The notes under the pieces: generated by a model
Seen by the model: the letters and a program-made list of their open reading frames with translations, nothing else
Told to the model about the DNA's origin: nothing
Database searches by the model: none
IMG/VR virus record: IMGVR_UViG_3300025118_002981
Coordinates: 1 to 20,799 of that record
Origin: a virus
Reading direction: 5' to 3' (one strand)
Length of the DNA: 20,799 nucleotides
In this document: piece after piece, positions 1 through 6,802 of the stretch
Layout of the letters: the number at the start of each line of letters is the position of its first letter
Position numbering within the stretch: position 1 is the first letter of the stretch
Made by a program: the position numbers and the translations under genes

Positions 1-1
1 A

Positions 2-1066
2 GATCCAAACGTGGAGTATGCTTCATTGTTGTGTTCTGGTTTGTCTTTAGAAGAGGCATGTTCAGCGGATATGCTTGATGATTTCAAAAGACTCCAGCGC
101 CGTTTTGTGGCGTATCTGAAGTCATTTCGAATCGGTAGGATCAATTTGCACGAACATTGCTTTTTTGATTTAGTTCCGAATGACTTTTTGCTGCAGTTTT
201 GTGAAGCAAAGAATCAGATAACAAAGCACGTTTTTGAAAACTTTGAAAAACCAGTAAACTATGATCATTTGGATAAACTAGCAAAATTGTTGTACAAAAT
301 CAAATATCAAGATTTGGAAGTTAACAATAAGGACTGTAAAACGTTGTTTTATAATTCGTATGCTCGTGAAAAAATCAAAAAATTGCTCAATGGAAAACGA
401 TACATCGATTACAATCTTTTCGGCACTGTGACAGGCAGATTAACCACTGCTCCTGGTTCTTTTCCTATTCTCACGATGATGAAGGAAATGCGGAAGTTGA
501 TTAAGCCAAAGAATGACTGGTTTATTTCGCTAGATTACAATGGCGCCGAAGTGAGGACATTTCTGGCATTGTGTGGCGATTCGCAACCACAAGAGGATAT
601 TCATGATTGGAATATGAAAAATGTATTTGGTAATCGCACTCTAACAAGGGAAGAAGTGAAGACGACATTCTTTGCGTGGCTATATAATCCAGATTCGAAT
701 GACATTAAAAGCAGAGAATACGATAAAAATAAAGCACTTGACAGATGGTATGCCGATGGTAGCGTTACAACGCCCTTTGGCCGTAAATTGATGGTTGGAG
801 AGAAGAAAGCGCTAAACTATCTCGTGCAGAGCACAACGGCAGATTTGGTATTGGAAAAAGCTGTTCAAATTGATGAATTATTAATCGGTAAGAAATCATT
901 CATTTCGCATATTGTCCATGACGAAATTGTATTGGATGTTACCGACGATGAGCGTGATTATATTGTTGATATTAAAAAGGTATTTTCAGAAAATCGATTG
1001 GGCAATTATTTAGTTAATTTGAAGGCTGGTAAGAACTATTTAGAGTTAGAAGATCTTAAACTATGA
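2..1066 (+). CDS. Family A DNA polymerase, C-terminal polymerase domain (5' partial)
   Basis: DNA polymerase I-type (family A) catalytic domain. The frame is open to the left edge, so the N-terminus, including any 3'-5' exonuclease domain, lies outside; the GTG at 11 is probably not the start. Numbering from that GTG, I see the TGR element (141-143), motif A DYNGAEVR with catalytic Asp175, motif B Arg213-x3-Lys217-x3-Phe221-x3-Tyr225, an NYLVQSTTAD segment near 279-288 matching the family's N-x2-QG-x2-AD block, and motif C HDE (303-305). All key catalytic residues are therefore present. The Gly that usually follows the motif B Tyr is Asn. Phe at the position equivalent to E. coli Pol I Phe762 is the form that in the family discriminates against dideoxynucleotides. 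The gene ends in an ATGA overlap with the next one. It probably acts in phage genome replication, alongside the DnaE-like enzyme at 15410. The family call is secure; the division of labour is unknown. Confidence 0.93.
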   Translation, partial: DPNVEYASLLCSGLSLEEACSADMLDDFKRLQRRFVAYLKSFRIGRINLHEHCFFDLVPNDFLLQFCEAKNQITKHVFENFEKPVNYDHLDKLAKLLYKIKYQDLEVNNKDCKTLFYNSYAREKIKKLLNGKRYIDYNLFGTVTGRLTTAPGSFPILTMMKEMRKLIKPKNDWFISLDYNGAEVRTFLALCGDSQPQEDIHDWNMKNVFGNRTLTREEVKTTFFAWLYNPDSNDIKSREYDKNKALDRWYADGSVTTPFGRKLMVGEKKALNYLVQSTTADLVLEKAVQIDELLIGKKSFISHIVHDEIVLDVTDDERDYIVDIKKVFSENRLGNYLVNLKAGKNYLELEDLKL

Positions 1067-1905
1067 TATCAATTATTGGATTAGGAAATGCGGCGTCTGC
1101 TATCGCAGAAAAGTTTGCTGATACATCAAATTATAATGTGTATTTAATGAACAGTAACGTATCACGCGCATCTAAGTATAAGTTTAAATTGAAGAAATAC
1201 GACAAGCCAGAGGAATATGAAGAGAACATTCCGAATGTTAAAAAGTTCTTCAAAGACATTGATAATGATGTGCAGTTTATTGTTATGGGGGCATCGTATA
1301 GTTCAAATTATGCTCTTGGGATACTTGAACAAATTAAAGATAAAAAGGTAAATGTTTTTTATATTAAACCTGACACTGAGTTGCTTACTGGTGTTCCTCG
1401 ATTGGTTGAGAAAGCTGTTTTTGGTATTTTACAAGAGTATGCTCGTTCTGGGCTTTTAAACTCCATTACTTTGTTTTCGAATTTAAATTTGGAAAACATA
1501 CTACAAAACGTTCCAGTTAAGGATTATTATGATACCTTGAACAGTTCGATTTTTTCGACAATGCATTATTTAAATTTCTTTGAACATACAGAACCAGAAA
1601 TCGGACAAGTTTCAAAGCCATCTGAGATTAATCGTATTAGATCGATTGCAATGTTGAATATGAAAACTCTTGAAGAAAAGTGGTGCTTTCCGCTTGACAT
1701 CGATAGAGAGTTGTGTTATTATATGTGTATAAACGAAAAACGAATGAGAGAAGAAGGAGGACTTCACAAGAAGTTGGTGAATATTTTGAAAGAAAAGCCG
1801 AGAAATGCTTTTCGGAAAATCTCGTATGCTATATACGAGACATCACTAGAACAAGACTTTGGCTTTTGCATTAGCCACACCAATGCAATCCAAAATAACG
1901 CTTGA
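1063..1905 (+). CDS. Probable divergent tubulin/FtsZ-superfamily protein
   Basis: A 280-residue protein translationally coupled (ATGA) to the family A polymerase. Its architecture follows the GTPase half of FtsZ/tubulins: an N-terminal strand and Gly turn IIGLGNAAS (4-12), a strand-plus-turn region FIVMGASYSSN (72-82) where FtsZ has its GGGTGTG signature loop, then a helix, the strand VNVFYIKP (97-103) matching FtsZ VAVVTKP, and a helix followed by LFSNLNLENIL (137-147) matching the IPN-L element. The signature loop has lost most of its glycines, and the synergy-loop Asp residues are not obvious in the region around 183-200 (SKPSEINRIRSI). GTP binding or hydrolysis may therefore be altered or lost. 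Known phage tubulins (PhuZ, TubZ) make filaments that position DNA or replication compartments; whether this one polymerises is unknown. The call rests on motif order and spacing seen by eye, so it could instead be another Rossmann-like protein. Confidence 0.5.
   Translation: MISIIGLGNAASAIAEKFADTSNYNVYLMNSNVSRASKYKFKLKKYDKPEEYEENIPNVKKFFKDIDNDVQFIVMGASYSSNYALGILEQIKDKKVNVFYIKPDTELLTGVPRLVEKAVFGILQEYARSGLLNSITLFSNLNLENILQNVPVKDYYDTLNSSIFSTMHYLNFFEHTEPEIGQVSKPSEINRIRSIAMLNMKTLEEKWCFPLDIDRELCYYMCINEKRMREEGGLHKKLVNILKEKPRNAFRKISYAIYETSLEQDFGFCISHTNAIQNNA
1694..1722 (+). promoter_or_regulatory. Possible internal sigma70 promoter inside the FtsZ-like gene
   Basis: TTGACA at 1694-1699 and TATTAT at 1717-1722 are separated by 17 bp, one mismatch from full consensus. 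It lies within coding sequence about 270 bases upstream of the ssDNA-binding protein gene, which has its own perfect promoter, so chance is quite possible. Confidence 0.3.
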
Positions 1906-1930
1906 CATGCTACGTTGAGTGTTTTATAAT
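1902..1930 (+). promoter_or_regulatory. Consensus sigma70 promoter for the ssDNA-binding protein gene
   Basis: A perfect TTGACA (1902-1907), a 17-bp spacer and a perfect TATAAT (1925-1930). The -35 box overlaps the stop codon of the upstream gene. Transcription would start near 1937, giving a leader of about 50 bases. This is the strongest promoter in the window and fits the high expression expected of a gp32-like protein. Confidence 0.9.
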
Positions 1931-1935
1931 AAAGT

Positions 1936-1952
1936 AACAAGGAACGCTTGTT
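1936..1952 (+). promoter_or_regulatory. 5'-leader hairpin of the ssDNA-binding protein mRNA
   Basis: AACAAG (1936-1941) pairs with CTTGTT (1947-1952) across a 5-base loop, right at the predicted 5' end of the transcript. It is followed by an A-rich, apparently unstructured stretch running through the AGGAG ribosome binding site (1977-1981). This resembles the layout of the autoregulated T4 gene 32 leader, but no pseudoknot partner was found. Confidence 0.4.
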
Positions 1953-1987
1953 GCGAACTCATAAACATCAAAAAAAGGAGATAAATT

Positions 1988-2761
1988 ATGGGAATCAATA
2001 TGGAACTAATGAAAAAGAAACTCGCTGCATTGCGAGGGGAGAATACCAGCGATAACACATCTGTCTGGTTTCGCCCAGATGAAGGAGACACTGATATTCG
2101 TATCGTGCCTACTGCAGATGGCGATCCGTTGAAAGAGGTGTCTTTCCACTATAACGTTGGAGATCATCGCGGAGGTATTATGTGTCCGAAACGTAATTTT
2201 GGCGACAATTGCCCAATTTGCGAATTTGCGTCTTCATTATGGCGTGAAGGTACACAAAACAATGACGAGGAGAGTAAAAAGTTGGCTAAGTCGCTTTTTG
2301 TTCGTGCTCGTTTTTTCTCACCTGTCGTCGTTCGCGGCAGAGAGAGTGAAGGAATCAAGGTATATGGTTATGGGAAGCAAGCTTATGAATTGCTTTTGGG
2401 ATACATTCTTGATCCAGAATATGGTGATGTCACAGATACCTCTGAGGGTACTGATATCACTCTTACTTACACTAAGCCTACTAAGCCCGGTGCTTACCCT
2501 CAGACAAATCTAAAAATGCGTCGTAATACATCGGCTCTGTTGGAAGATGAGCAAGCGATCCCCGCCCTCCTTGATCGTATGCCTGATTTTGACTCTCTTT
2601 TCGAGCGTCTTTCTTCCACACAGATCGACGCGATTCTCGATGAACAATTAGCTGGCGACAAAACTGCCGAAGAGCGTTCAACTGAGACTGCCAAGTATGG
2701 TCCCGCTGACGGAAAAAGCGAAGTTGACCGAGCGTTTAATGAATTAATGGCAGGAAAATAG
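1988..2761 (+). CDS. gp32-like single-stranded DNA-binding protein
   Basis: A 257-residue protein of the T4 gp32 type, which coats single-stranded DNA during replication and recombination. The Zn site is recognisable: His54, then Cys66-x8-Cys75-x2-Cys78, closely matching gp32 His64/Cys77/Cys87/Cys90. The core SLFVRARFFSPVVV strand and following segments fit the OB fold, and the N-terminus is basic (MKKKLAALRG), as in the gp32 cooperativity domain. The C-terminal third is rich in Asp and Glu but the last residues (NELMAGK) are less acidic than the T4 tail. The ATG is set by AAAAAAGGAG six bases upstream. It has its own consensus promoter and a hairpin after the stop, and sits upstream of the GHKL ATPase and UvsX/RecA genes, its natural partners. 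It is shorter than T4 gp32 (301 aa). Confidence 0.88.
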   Translation: MGINMELMKKKLAALRGENTSDNTSVWFRPDEGDTDIRIVPTADGDPLKEVSFHYNVGDHRGGIMCPKRNFGDNCPICEFASSLWREGTQNNDEESKKLAKSLFVRARFFSPVVVRGRESEGIKVYGYGKQAYELLLGYILDPEYGDVTDTSEGTDITLTYTKPTKPGAYPQTNLKMRRNTSALLEDEQAIPALLDRMPDFDSLFERLSSTQIDAILDEQLAGDKTAEERSTETAKYGPADGKSEVDRAFNELMAGK

Positions 2762-2773
2762 TCTAGATTTGTT

Positions 2774-2816
2774 CCCACAGGGAGGCACAGGGTTATCAGG
2801 TGCCTCATATTTTTAA
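2774..2816 (+). terminator. Hairpin element copy 1 (putative terminator after ssDNA-binding protein gene)
   Basis: GAGGCAC (2782-2788) pairs with GTGCCTC (2800-2806) over an 11-base loop, followed by ATATTTTTAA. It begins 12 bases after the stop codon. The short U run makes it a modest intrinsic terminator. The 43-base segment recurs with three differences at 4466-4508. Confidence 0.6.
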
Positions 2817-2878
2817 TAAATGTTTTTCATTTTCAATCATAGCGATTGGAATATAATATCAATATAAAGGAGAATATA

Positions 2879-4450
2879 ATGAAAAAACAAAAAACAATAG
2901 AATATAACAGACGAGATATATCATCCGATCCGAATCATCTCTACAGCCATGTCGTTGGTGCGCTTGGAGGTACAATGAAAGAATCGTTTATGGAATTAAT
3001 AGATAATTCTGTGGATGCTGACGCGTCAGATATAAGACTTATTATTGATTCACCTAATAAGAATCAAAAGAGTAAGCTTGCAAGATTTATCATTGTTGAT
3101 GATGGATACGGTATGGATGGCAAACAGTTGGATAAGTCATTTACATTTGCAGCAGCTAACTACCATTCTAATGGTGATATTGGTAAGTTTGGTGCTGGTG
3201 GTACGGCTGCTTTTTTTAAGCTGGCTCGAAAGAAAACAGTTCTTACGAAAACAAAAATAGGGGAGTTGCTTGTTCAATGCCATGAAGTGCAACCAGAAGA
3301 TCCACTAAATGTGTATCGATTGGATCCAACTCCCGACCATTGGAAAATGTTTTCAGAATATTGTGATAATAGCGGCACTGTAGTCATTCTTGAAGATATT
3401 CTTGATTTAGAGCGAACACGCCCACACGATATTAGAAACGACATGCTTAAAGCTATTGGAGAAACATATCACAATAGATTGTCTTCTAAGATGAAGATAT
3501 CCGTTGAGACTAGTTCTAATAATGTTGAAGAAATACATTCCAACACACCAGTTGAACCCTGTGATCCATTGCATTGGGGCAGTCCAGCGGTTCTTGAGAA
3601 AAGAAAAGAAACACTTTCACGCACAGATGAACACGGCAACCAACATACTATCATTGTTAGAATGGTGTATTTGGATTTGGAGAAATTAAAAGGAAGGAGT
3701 TCAGGCGCCGGCAAAAAGCAAGGTATATATTTTTCACGAGAAAATAGGATTATTTCACATTCTGCTTCTTGCGCTTTGTGGCCAAATCGCCATTCGATCC
3801 TTAATCCTCTTCGTGTAGAGATTGAATACCCGGCTGCTCTGGATTCTGTTTTCGGTACTTCGGCATTTAAGAATCGTGTTAAACTTCCACAAACTTTAGT
3901 TGATCAACTTGGTTGTATTAAAAACTTCAGAGTAGAAATGGATAAGAAAATTAGAGATAAATCGAAAATGACTCCAGAGTCTACACAGAAGATAAATGAG
4001 AATACGGAGGATTTTTTTAAAAAAATACTTCGCGAATCCCCGTCTGAACTACCAAAAGCACGTGGCTCTGGTAGTAAAAATAACGGAGGTGGCGGTACAC
4101 CTCCGATAAAAAATAAAGGTAGAAATGGAAAACCCGGATCTGGCGGTAAAAAAAGCCGATTACTGCCTGAATATGAGATAGTCCCATTCGGACCGGTAGC
4201 TAGAAATATCCCTTTTTCTTATGATATAAATGAAGGATCAATGAAGGTGTCGATAAATGAAACGAGCGATTTTGTCTCGAAATATTATATTAATGCATCA
4301 AAAGAAGAGCAAACACTCATAAGACTTTTCGTCATAACGCACGTGCTAGCACTTTATGAATCATATGACGATAGCCGTTATGAGAAGTTGGAGGGCTTTG
4401 CGTATAGAACTATAGAGCTATTGGGAAGATTCGGCAACTTATTTACGTAG
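2879..4450 (+). CDS. GHKL-type ATPase (Hsp90/MutL/MORC-like)
   Basis: A 523-residue protein with a clear Bergerat ATP-binding fold: N-box Glu39-x2-AspAsn (42-43) with the following Asp46/Asp48, the DDGYGMD box (74-80), and the G2-type lid GKFGAGG (102-108). The segment QGIYFSRENRII (291-302) matches the conserved strand of the S5-like transducer domain in MORC/MutL-type proteins. A Gly/Lys-rich flexible linker (394-427) joins a C-terminal domain of about 95 residues that I do not recognise. ATG at 2879 is chosen because AAGGAG lies a few bases upstream; a TTG at 2846 in frame lacks a site. The gene lies between the ssDNA-binding protein and the recombinase, suggesting a DNA-linked role such as strand clamping, topology change or repair. 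MORC-like, MutL-like and topoisomerase-like functions cannot be separated from sequence alone. I see no recognisable topoisomerase or endonuclease active site. Confidence 0.82.
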   Translation: MKKQKTIEYNRRDISSDPNHLYSHVVGALGGTMKESFMELIDNSVDADASDIRLIIDSPNKNQKSKLARFIIVDDGYGMDGKQLDKSFTFAAANYHSNGDIGKFGAGGTAAFFKLARKKTVLTKTKIGELLVQCHEVQPEDPLNVYRLDPTPDHWKMFSEYCDNSGTVVILEDILDLERTRPHDIRNDMLKAIGETYHNRLSSKMKISVETSSNNVEEIHSNTPVEPCDPLHWGSPAVLEKRKETLSRTDEHGNQHTIIVRMVYLDLEKLKGRSSGAGKKQGIYFSRENRIISHSASCALWPNRHSILNPLRVEIEYPAALDSVFGTSAFKNRVKLPQTLVDQLGCIKNFRVEMDKKIRDKSKMTPESTQKINENTEDFFKKILRESPSELPKARGSGSKNNGGGGTPPIKNKGRNGKPGSGGKKSRLLPEYEIVPFGPVARNIPFSYDINEGSMKVSINETSDFVSKYYINASKEEQTLIRLFVITHVLALYESYDDSRYEKLEGFAYRTIELLGRFGNLFT

Positions 4451-4465
4451 GATGATATCATCCCC

Positions 4466-4508
4466 CCCACAGGGAGGCACAGGGTTATCAGGTGTTTCAC
4501 ATTTTTAA
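4466..4508 (+). repeat. Hairpin element copy 2 (between GHKL ATPase and recombinase)
   Basis: The first 29 bases (4466-4494) are identical to 2774-2802, and 40 of 43 bases match overall. GAGGCAC (4474-4480) pairs with GTGTTTC (4492-4498): both stem changes are C to T and keep the pairing as G-U. The element ends at the start of the recombinase Shine-Dalgarno (AAGGAGG, 4508-4514), so it may act as a terminator or affect translation start. A 12-bp palindrome (4451-4462) precedes it. Confidence 0.6.
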
Positions 4509-4519
4509 AGGAGGAATAA

Positions 4520-5641
4520 ATGGCTAGAAAAGCAGCAACAAAACCTGGCAGAGTATCAATGCATGATTTGATGAAAATCGTCAACAAGAAAGCAGGCAGA
4601 AATGTAGCTCATGATTTAACTGGAGAGAATCCAACAGAAGTAAAACAATGGATTTCCACAGGTTCGCGCTGGTTAGATTCTATTACTTGCAAAGGCAAGC
4701 TTGCTGGAATTCCTGTTGGTAAGATTACAGAAATTGCTGGACTTAATAGTTCTGGTAAATCTTACATGGCAGCACAGATAGCAGCAAACGCTCAGAAACA
4801 GGATATGCTCGTTGTATATTTTGACTCTGAGTCTGCTATCGATCCAGTTTTTTTGGAGCAGACAGGGTGCAACCTGGAGCGACTAATGTACATCCAAGCA
4901 TCCTCTGTCGAGTTCGTTTTAGAGACAATCGAAGAGTTGCTGGGTGCGACGGAAGAACGAATTTTGTTTGTCTGGGATTCTCTGGCATTAACTCCCGCGA
5001 TCTCTGATATTGAAGGGGATTTTAACCCTCAATCATCGATGGCAGTGAAAGCACGCATTTTGGCGAAGGGTATGTCAAAGTTGATCATTCCGATTGCCGA
5101 CAAGCAAGCAACCTTTTTGGTGTTGAATCAATTAAAGGCAAATATCACCAGTGGCCCAGCCGCGAGAGTCACAGCGATGACAACGCCATATATGACGCCT
5201 GGTGGCAAAGCAATGCATTATTCGTATTCGCTGCGTATTTGGCTAACAGGAAGGAAAGCAAAATCTGCGTTTGTTGAAGATGAAAATGGATTCAGAATTG
5301 GTTCAGAGGTTAAGGTAAAACTAGAGAAATCTCGCTTTGGAACACAAGGAAGAAACTGTTTTTTCAAGATATTGTGGGGAGTGGACAACGTAGGCATTCA
5401 AGATGATGAAAGTCTTTTTGAGGCAGTTAAAGGCACAAAATACTTATCCAGTGCTGGTTCGTGGTATACGATGGAAATGGCTGATGGTAACACTGTCAGA
5501 TTTCAACCAGGCAGTTGGGCAAAGAAGATGGAAGAAGAAGTATTTCGAAATAGAGTTTATGAGATTATGGATGAAGAGATCATCCGTAAATTTGATAAGC
5601 GAGAAGGAAAGGCTTCAGATTTTTATGAAGAAGATGAATAA
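4520..5641 (+). CDS. UvsX/RecA-family recombinase
   Basis: A 373-residue RecA-fold strand-exchange ATPase; it would form filaments on ssDNA, pair homologous DNA, and drive recombination-dependent replication and repair. Walker A is GLNSSGKS (74-81), the catalytic Glu lies in YFDSES (Glu104), and Walker B is ILFVWD (148-153). NQLKANIT followed by the Thr/Gly-rich segment to GGKAMHY (about 203-233) corresponds to the L2 DNA-binding loop region. The C-terminus is acidic (DFYEEDE), as in RecA-type proteins. The length is close to T4 UvsX (391 aa) and E. coli RecA (353 aa). A strong AAGGAGG precedes the ATG. The reading frame is intact although a homing endonuclease gene overlaps its 3' end. Confidence 0.93.
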   Translation: MARKAATKPGRVSMHDLMKIVNKKAGRNVAHDLTGENPTEVKQWISTGSRWLDSITCKGKLAGIPVGKITEIAGLNSSGKSYMAAQIAANAQKQDMLVVYFDSESAIDPVFLEQTGCNLERLMYIQASSVEFVLETIEELLGATEERILFVWDSLALTPAISDIEGDFNPQSSMAVKARILAKGMSKLIIPIADKQATFLVLNQLKANITSGPAARVTAMTTPYMTPGGKAMHYSYSLRIWLTGRKAKSAFVEDENGFRIGSEVKVKLEKSRFGTQGRNCFFKILWGVDNVGIQDDESLFEAVKGTKYLSSAGSWYTMEMADGNTVRFQPGSWAKKMEEEVFRNRVYEIMDEEIIRKFDKREGKASDFYEEDE

Positions 5642-6464
5642 GACTTGTAGCAAATGTGGCGAAGTGAAGCCGATTAGTGAGATGCGTAAAAACAGAAACC
5701 AATGTAAGGCGTGTGTGGCTGAATACTGGAAGCAATACCGTCAAGATCCAGTCATCAAAGAACGCCAAAAGCAATACGACAAGCAATACGGCAAGCAATG
5801 GCGTCAAGACAACAAAGAACACAGAAAGCAATACCGTCAAGACAACAAAGAACACATCAAGCAATACAACAAGCAATACTATCAAGACAACAAAGAACAC
5901 ATAAAGCAACGCGATAAGCAATACCGTCAAGATCCAGTCAACAAAGAACGCAGAAAGCAATACGACAAGCAATACCGTCAAGACAATAAAGAACGCATAT
6001 ATCAACGCCATAAGCAATACTATCAAGACAACAAAGAACGCATAAAGCAATACTATCAAGATCCAGTCAACAAAGAACACAAAAAGCAATACAACAAGCA
6101 ATACAATCAAGACAATAAAGAACGCATATATCAACGCCATAAGCAATACCTTAAGCAATACCGTCAAAATCTCCCAGCCGCAACGTATTCAATAACAAAC
6201 ACAATAAACGGAAAGGTGTATATCGGGCAATCTACCCAGTATTCACGAAGATGGACAACACACAAAAGAAACTTACGAAAGAACAAACACGAAAACAAAC
6301 ATTTCCAGCAAGACTGGAACGAATATGGAGAAGACGCATTTGTGTTTGAAGTGATAGAAGAATTGCCACCAGACACATCTTCTGAACTACTGCTGGAAAA
6401 AGAGCGAGAACAAATAATAGAACATCTTAAAAGAGATGTTATACTTTATAATACATTAAATTGA
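5634..6464 (+). CDS. Free-standing GIY-YIG endonuclease with zinc finger and KQY repeat linker
   Basis: A 276-residue protein in three parts. The head is a four-Cys zinc finger, CSKC (Cys5, Cys8) and CKAC (Cys24, Cys27). Residues about 33-178 are a low-complexity linker of about nine units of the KQYRQDNKE type, very rich in Lys, Gln and Tyr. The tail from about 183 is a GIY-YIG nuclease: TYSI in place of GIY, VYIG (Tyr196), ArgArgTrp (205-207), and Glu255 in LLEKERE as likely metal ligand. Such proteins cleave DNA to spread their own gene. The start is ATG 5634, or 5625 in the same frame; both overlap the recombinase gene. Frame and stop are intact, and no intron is evident in the recombinase, so this looks like a free-standing homing gene inserted beside a conserved target. 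Confidence 0.85.
   Translation: MNKTCSKCGEVKPISEMRKNRNQCKACVAEYWKQYRQDPVIKERQKQYDKQYGKQWRQDNKEHRKQYRQDNKEHIKQYNKQYYQDNKEHIKQRDKQYRQDPVNKERRKQYDKQYRQDNKERIYQRHKQYYQDNKERIKQYYQDPVNKEHKKQYNKQYNQDNKERIYQRHKQYLKQYRQNLPAATYSITNTINGKVYIGQSTQYSRRWTTHKRNLRKNKHENKHFQQDWNEYGEDAFVFEVIEELPPDTSSELLLEKEREQIIEHLKRDVILYNTLN
5730..6170 (+). repeat. Degenerate tandem repeats within the endonuclease gene
   Basis: About nine degenerate copies of a 33-45-base unit built around AAGCAATAC and CAAGACAACAAAGAAC encode the KQY..QD..KE linker. Units vary in length by whole codons, so the reading frame is kept. Near-identical longer blocks (for example those around 5985-6020 and 6110-6145) suggest recent unit duplication. 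Confidence 0.85.
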
Positions 6465-6493
6465 ATAAAACAACAACACAGCCGTCTAATTAC

Positions 6494-6509
6494 TGGGAAA
6501 CTAATCCCA
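6494..6509 (+). other. Small hairpin upstream of the His-rich protein gene
   Basis: TGGGA (6494-6498) pairs with TCCCA (6505-6509) over a 6-base loop, a few bases before the AAAGGAG site (6515-6521). With 5 bp and no U run, it is not a convincing terminator. Confidence 0.25.
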
Positions 6510-6528
6510 CATAGAAAGGAGAAATAAC

Positions 6529-6771
6529 ATGTTAAATATTCTATCTTTGATGGTGCTTTTATCAGCACCAGCAGACGCACACCACAAGGCACATAAGGCG
6601 CCCCCACCGAAGCATAAACACCATGCGACGACACACCGGCACACGCCCCCTCCGCGATACCGACACCACGCACATCGCGTTGTAGGGTGGAATTGGACAC
6701 CAGGGCACTATGACGCTTACGGACATTGGATCCGTGGGAGATGGTCTTTTGGTGTGAAAGTGATTATTTGA
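6529..6771 (+). CDS. Small exported His/Pro-rich protein
   Basis: 80 residues. The first 17 (MLNILSLMVLLSAPADA) look like a short signal peptide ending in Ala-x-Ala, although it lacks a positive charge before the hydrophobic core. The mature part is basic and rich in His and Pro (13 His overall) and ends with WTPGHYDAYGHWIRGRW, resembling the short Tyr/Trp/Gly-His-Trp repeats of small bacterial periplasmic proteins. AAAGGAG is well placed before the ATG. Metal binding or an envelope role is possible but not shown. It sits between the endonuclease and the deaminase promoter and may be a late addition (moron). Its C-to-A-rich sense strand differs from its neighbours. Confidence 0.6.
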   Translation: MLNILSLMVLLSAPADAHHKAHKAPPPKHKHHATTHRHTPPPRYRHHAHRVVGWNWTPGHYDAYGHWIRGRWSFGVKVII

Positions 6772-6795
6772 AAAGTGAAAGTGATTATTTGAAAA
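6754..6795 (+). repeat. Perfect 21-bp tandem duplication over a stop codon
   Basis: Bases 6754-6774 are repeated exactly at 6775-6795. The first copy encodes the last residues (VKVII) and stop of the His-rich protein; the second lies just downstream, between that gene and the deaminase promoter. This looks like a recent slippage event. Confidence 0.9.
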
Positions 6796-6802
6796 TAAAC
6801 AC

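Noticed and set aside
2500-2808. A 102-codon minus-strand frame covering the first hairpin element
   Set aside because: It is the reverse of the ssDNA-binding protein gene. Its HLITLCLPVG start also appears in a minus-strand frame at 4378-4587 only because both include the repeated hairpin.
2829-2857. A TATAAT before the GHKL ATPase gene as a promoter
   Set aside because: No acceptable -35 box lies 15-18 bp upstream; the -10-like sequence alone is expected often in AT-rich DNA.
5580-6167. A 195-codon minus-strand frame with a repetitive, strongly hydrophobic translation that looks like a membrane protein
   Set aside because: It is the reverse strand of the KQY repeat linker in the endonuclease gene; the hydrophobicity follows from the repeat composition, and it has no ribosome binding site or conserved pattern.
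5730-6170. Regular short repeats that might suggest a CRISPR array or an iteron origin
   Set aside because: Units differ in length by whole codons, have no unique spacers, and encode a continuous protein linker.
6421-6440. AACATCT/AGATGTT inverted repeat near the end of the endonuclease gene as a terminator
   Set aside because: It is inside the coding region and is not followed by a T run.
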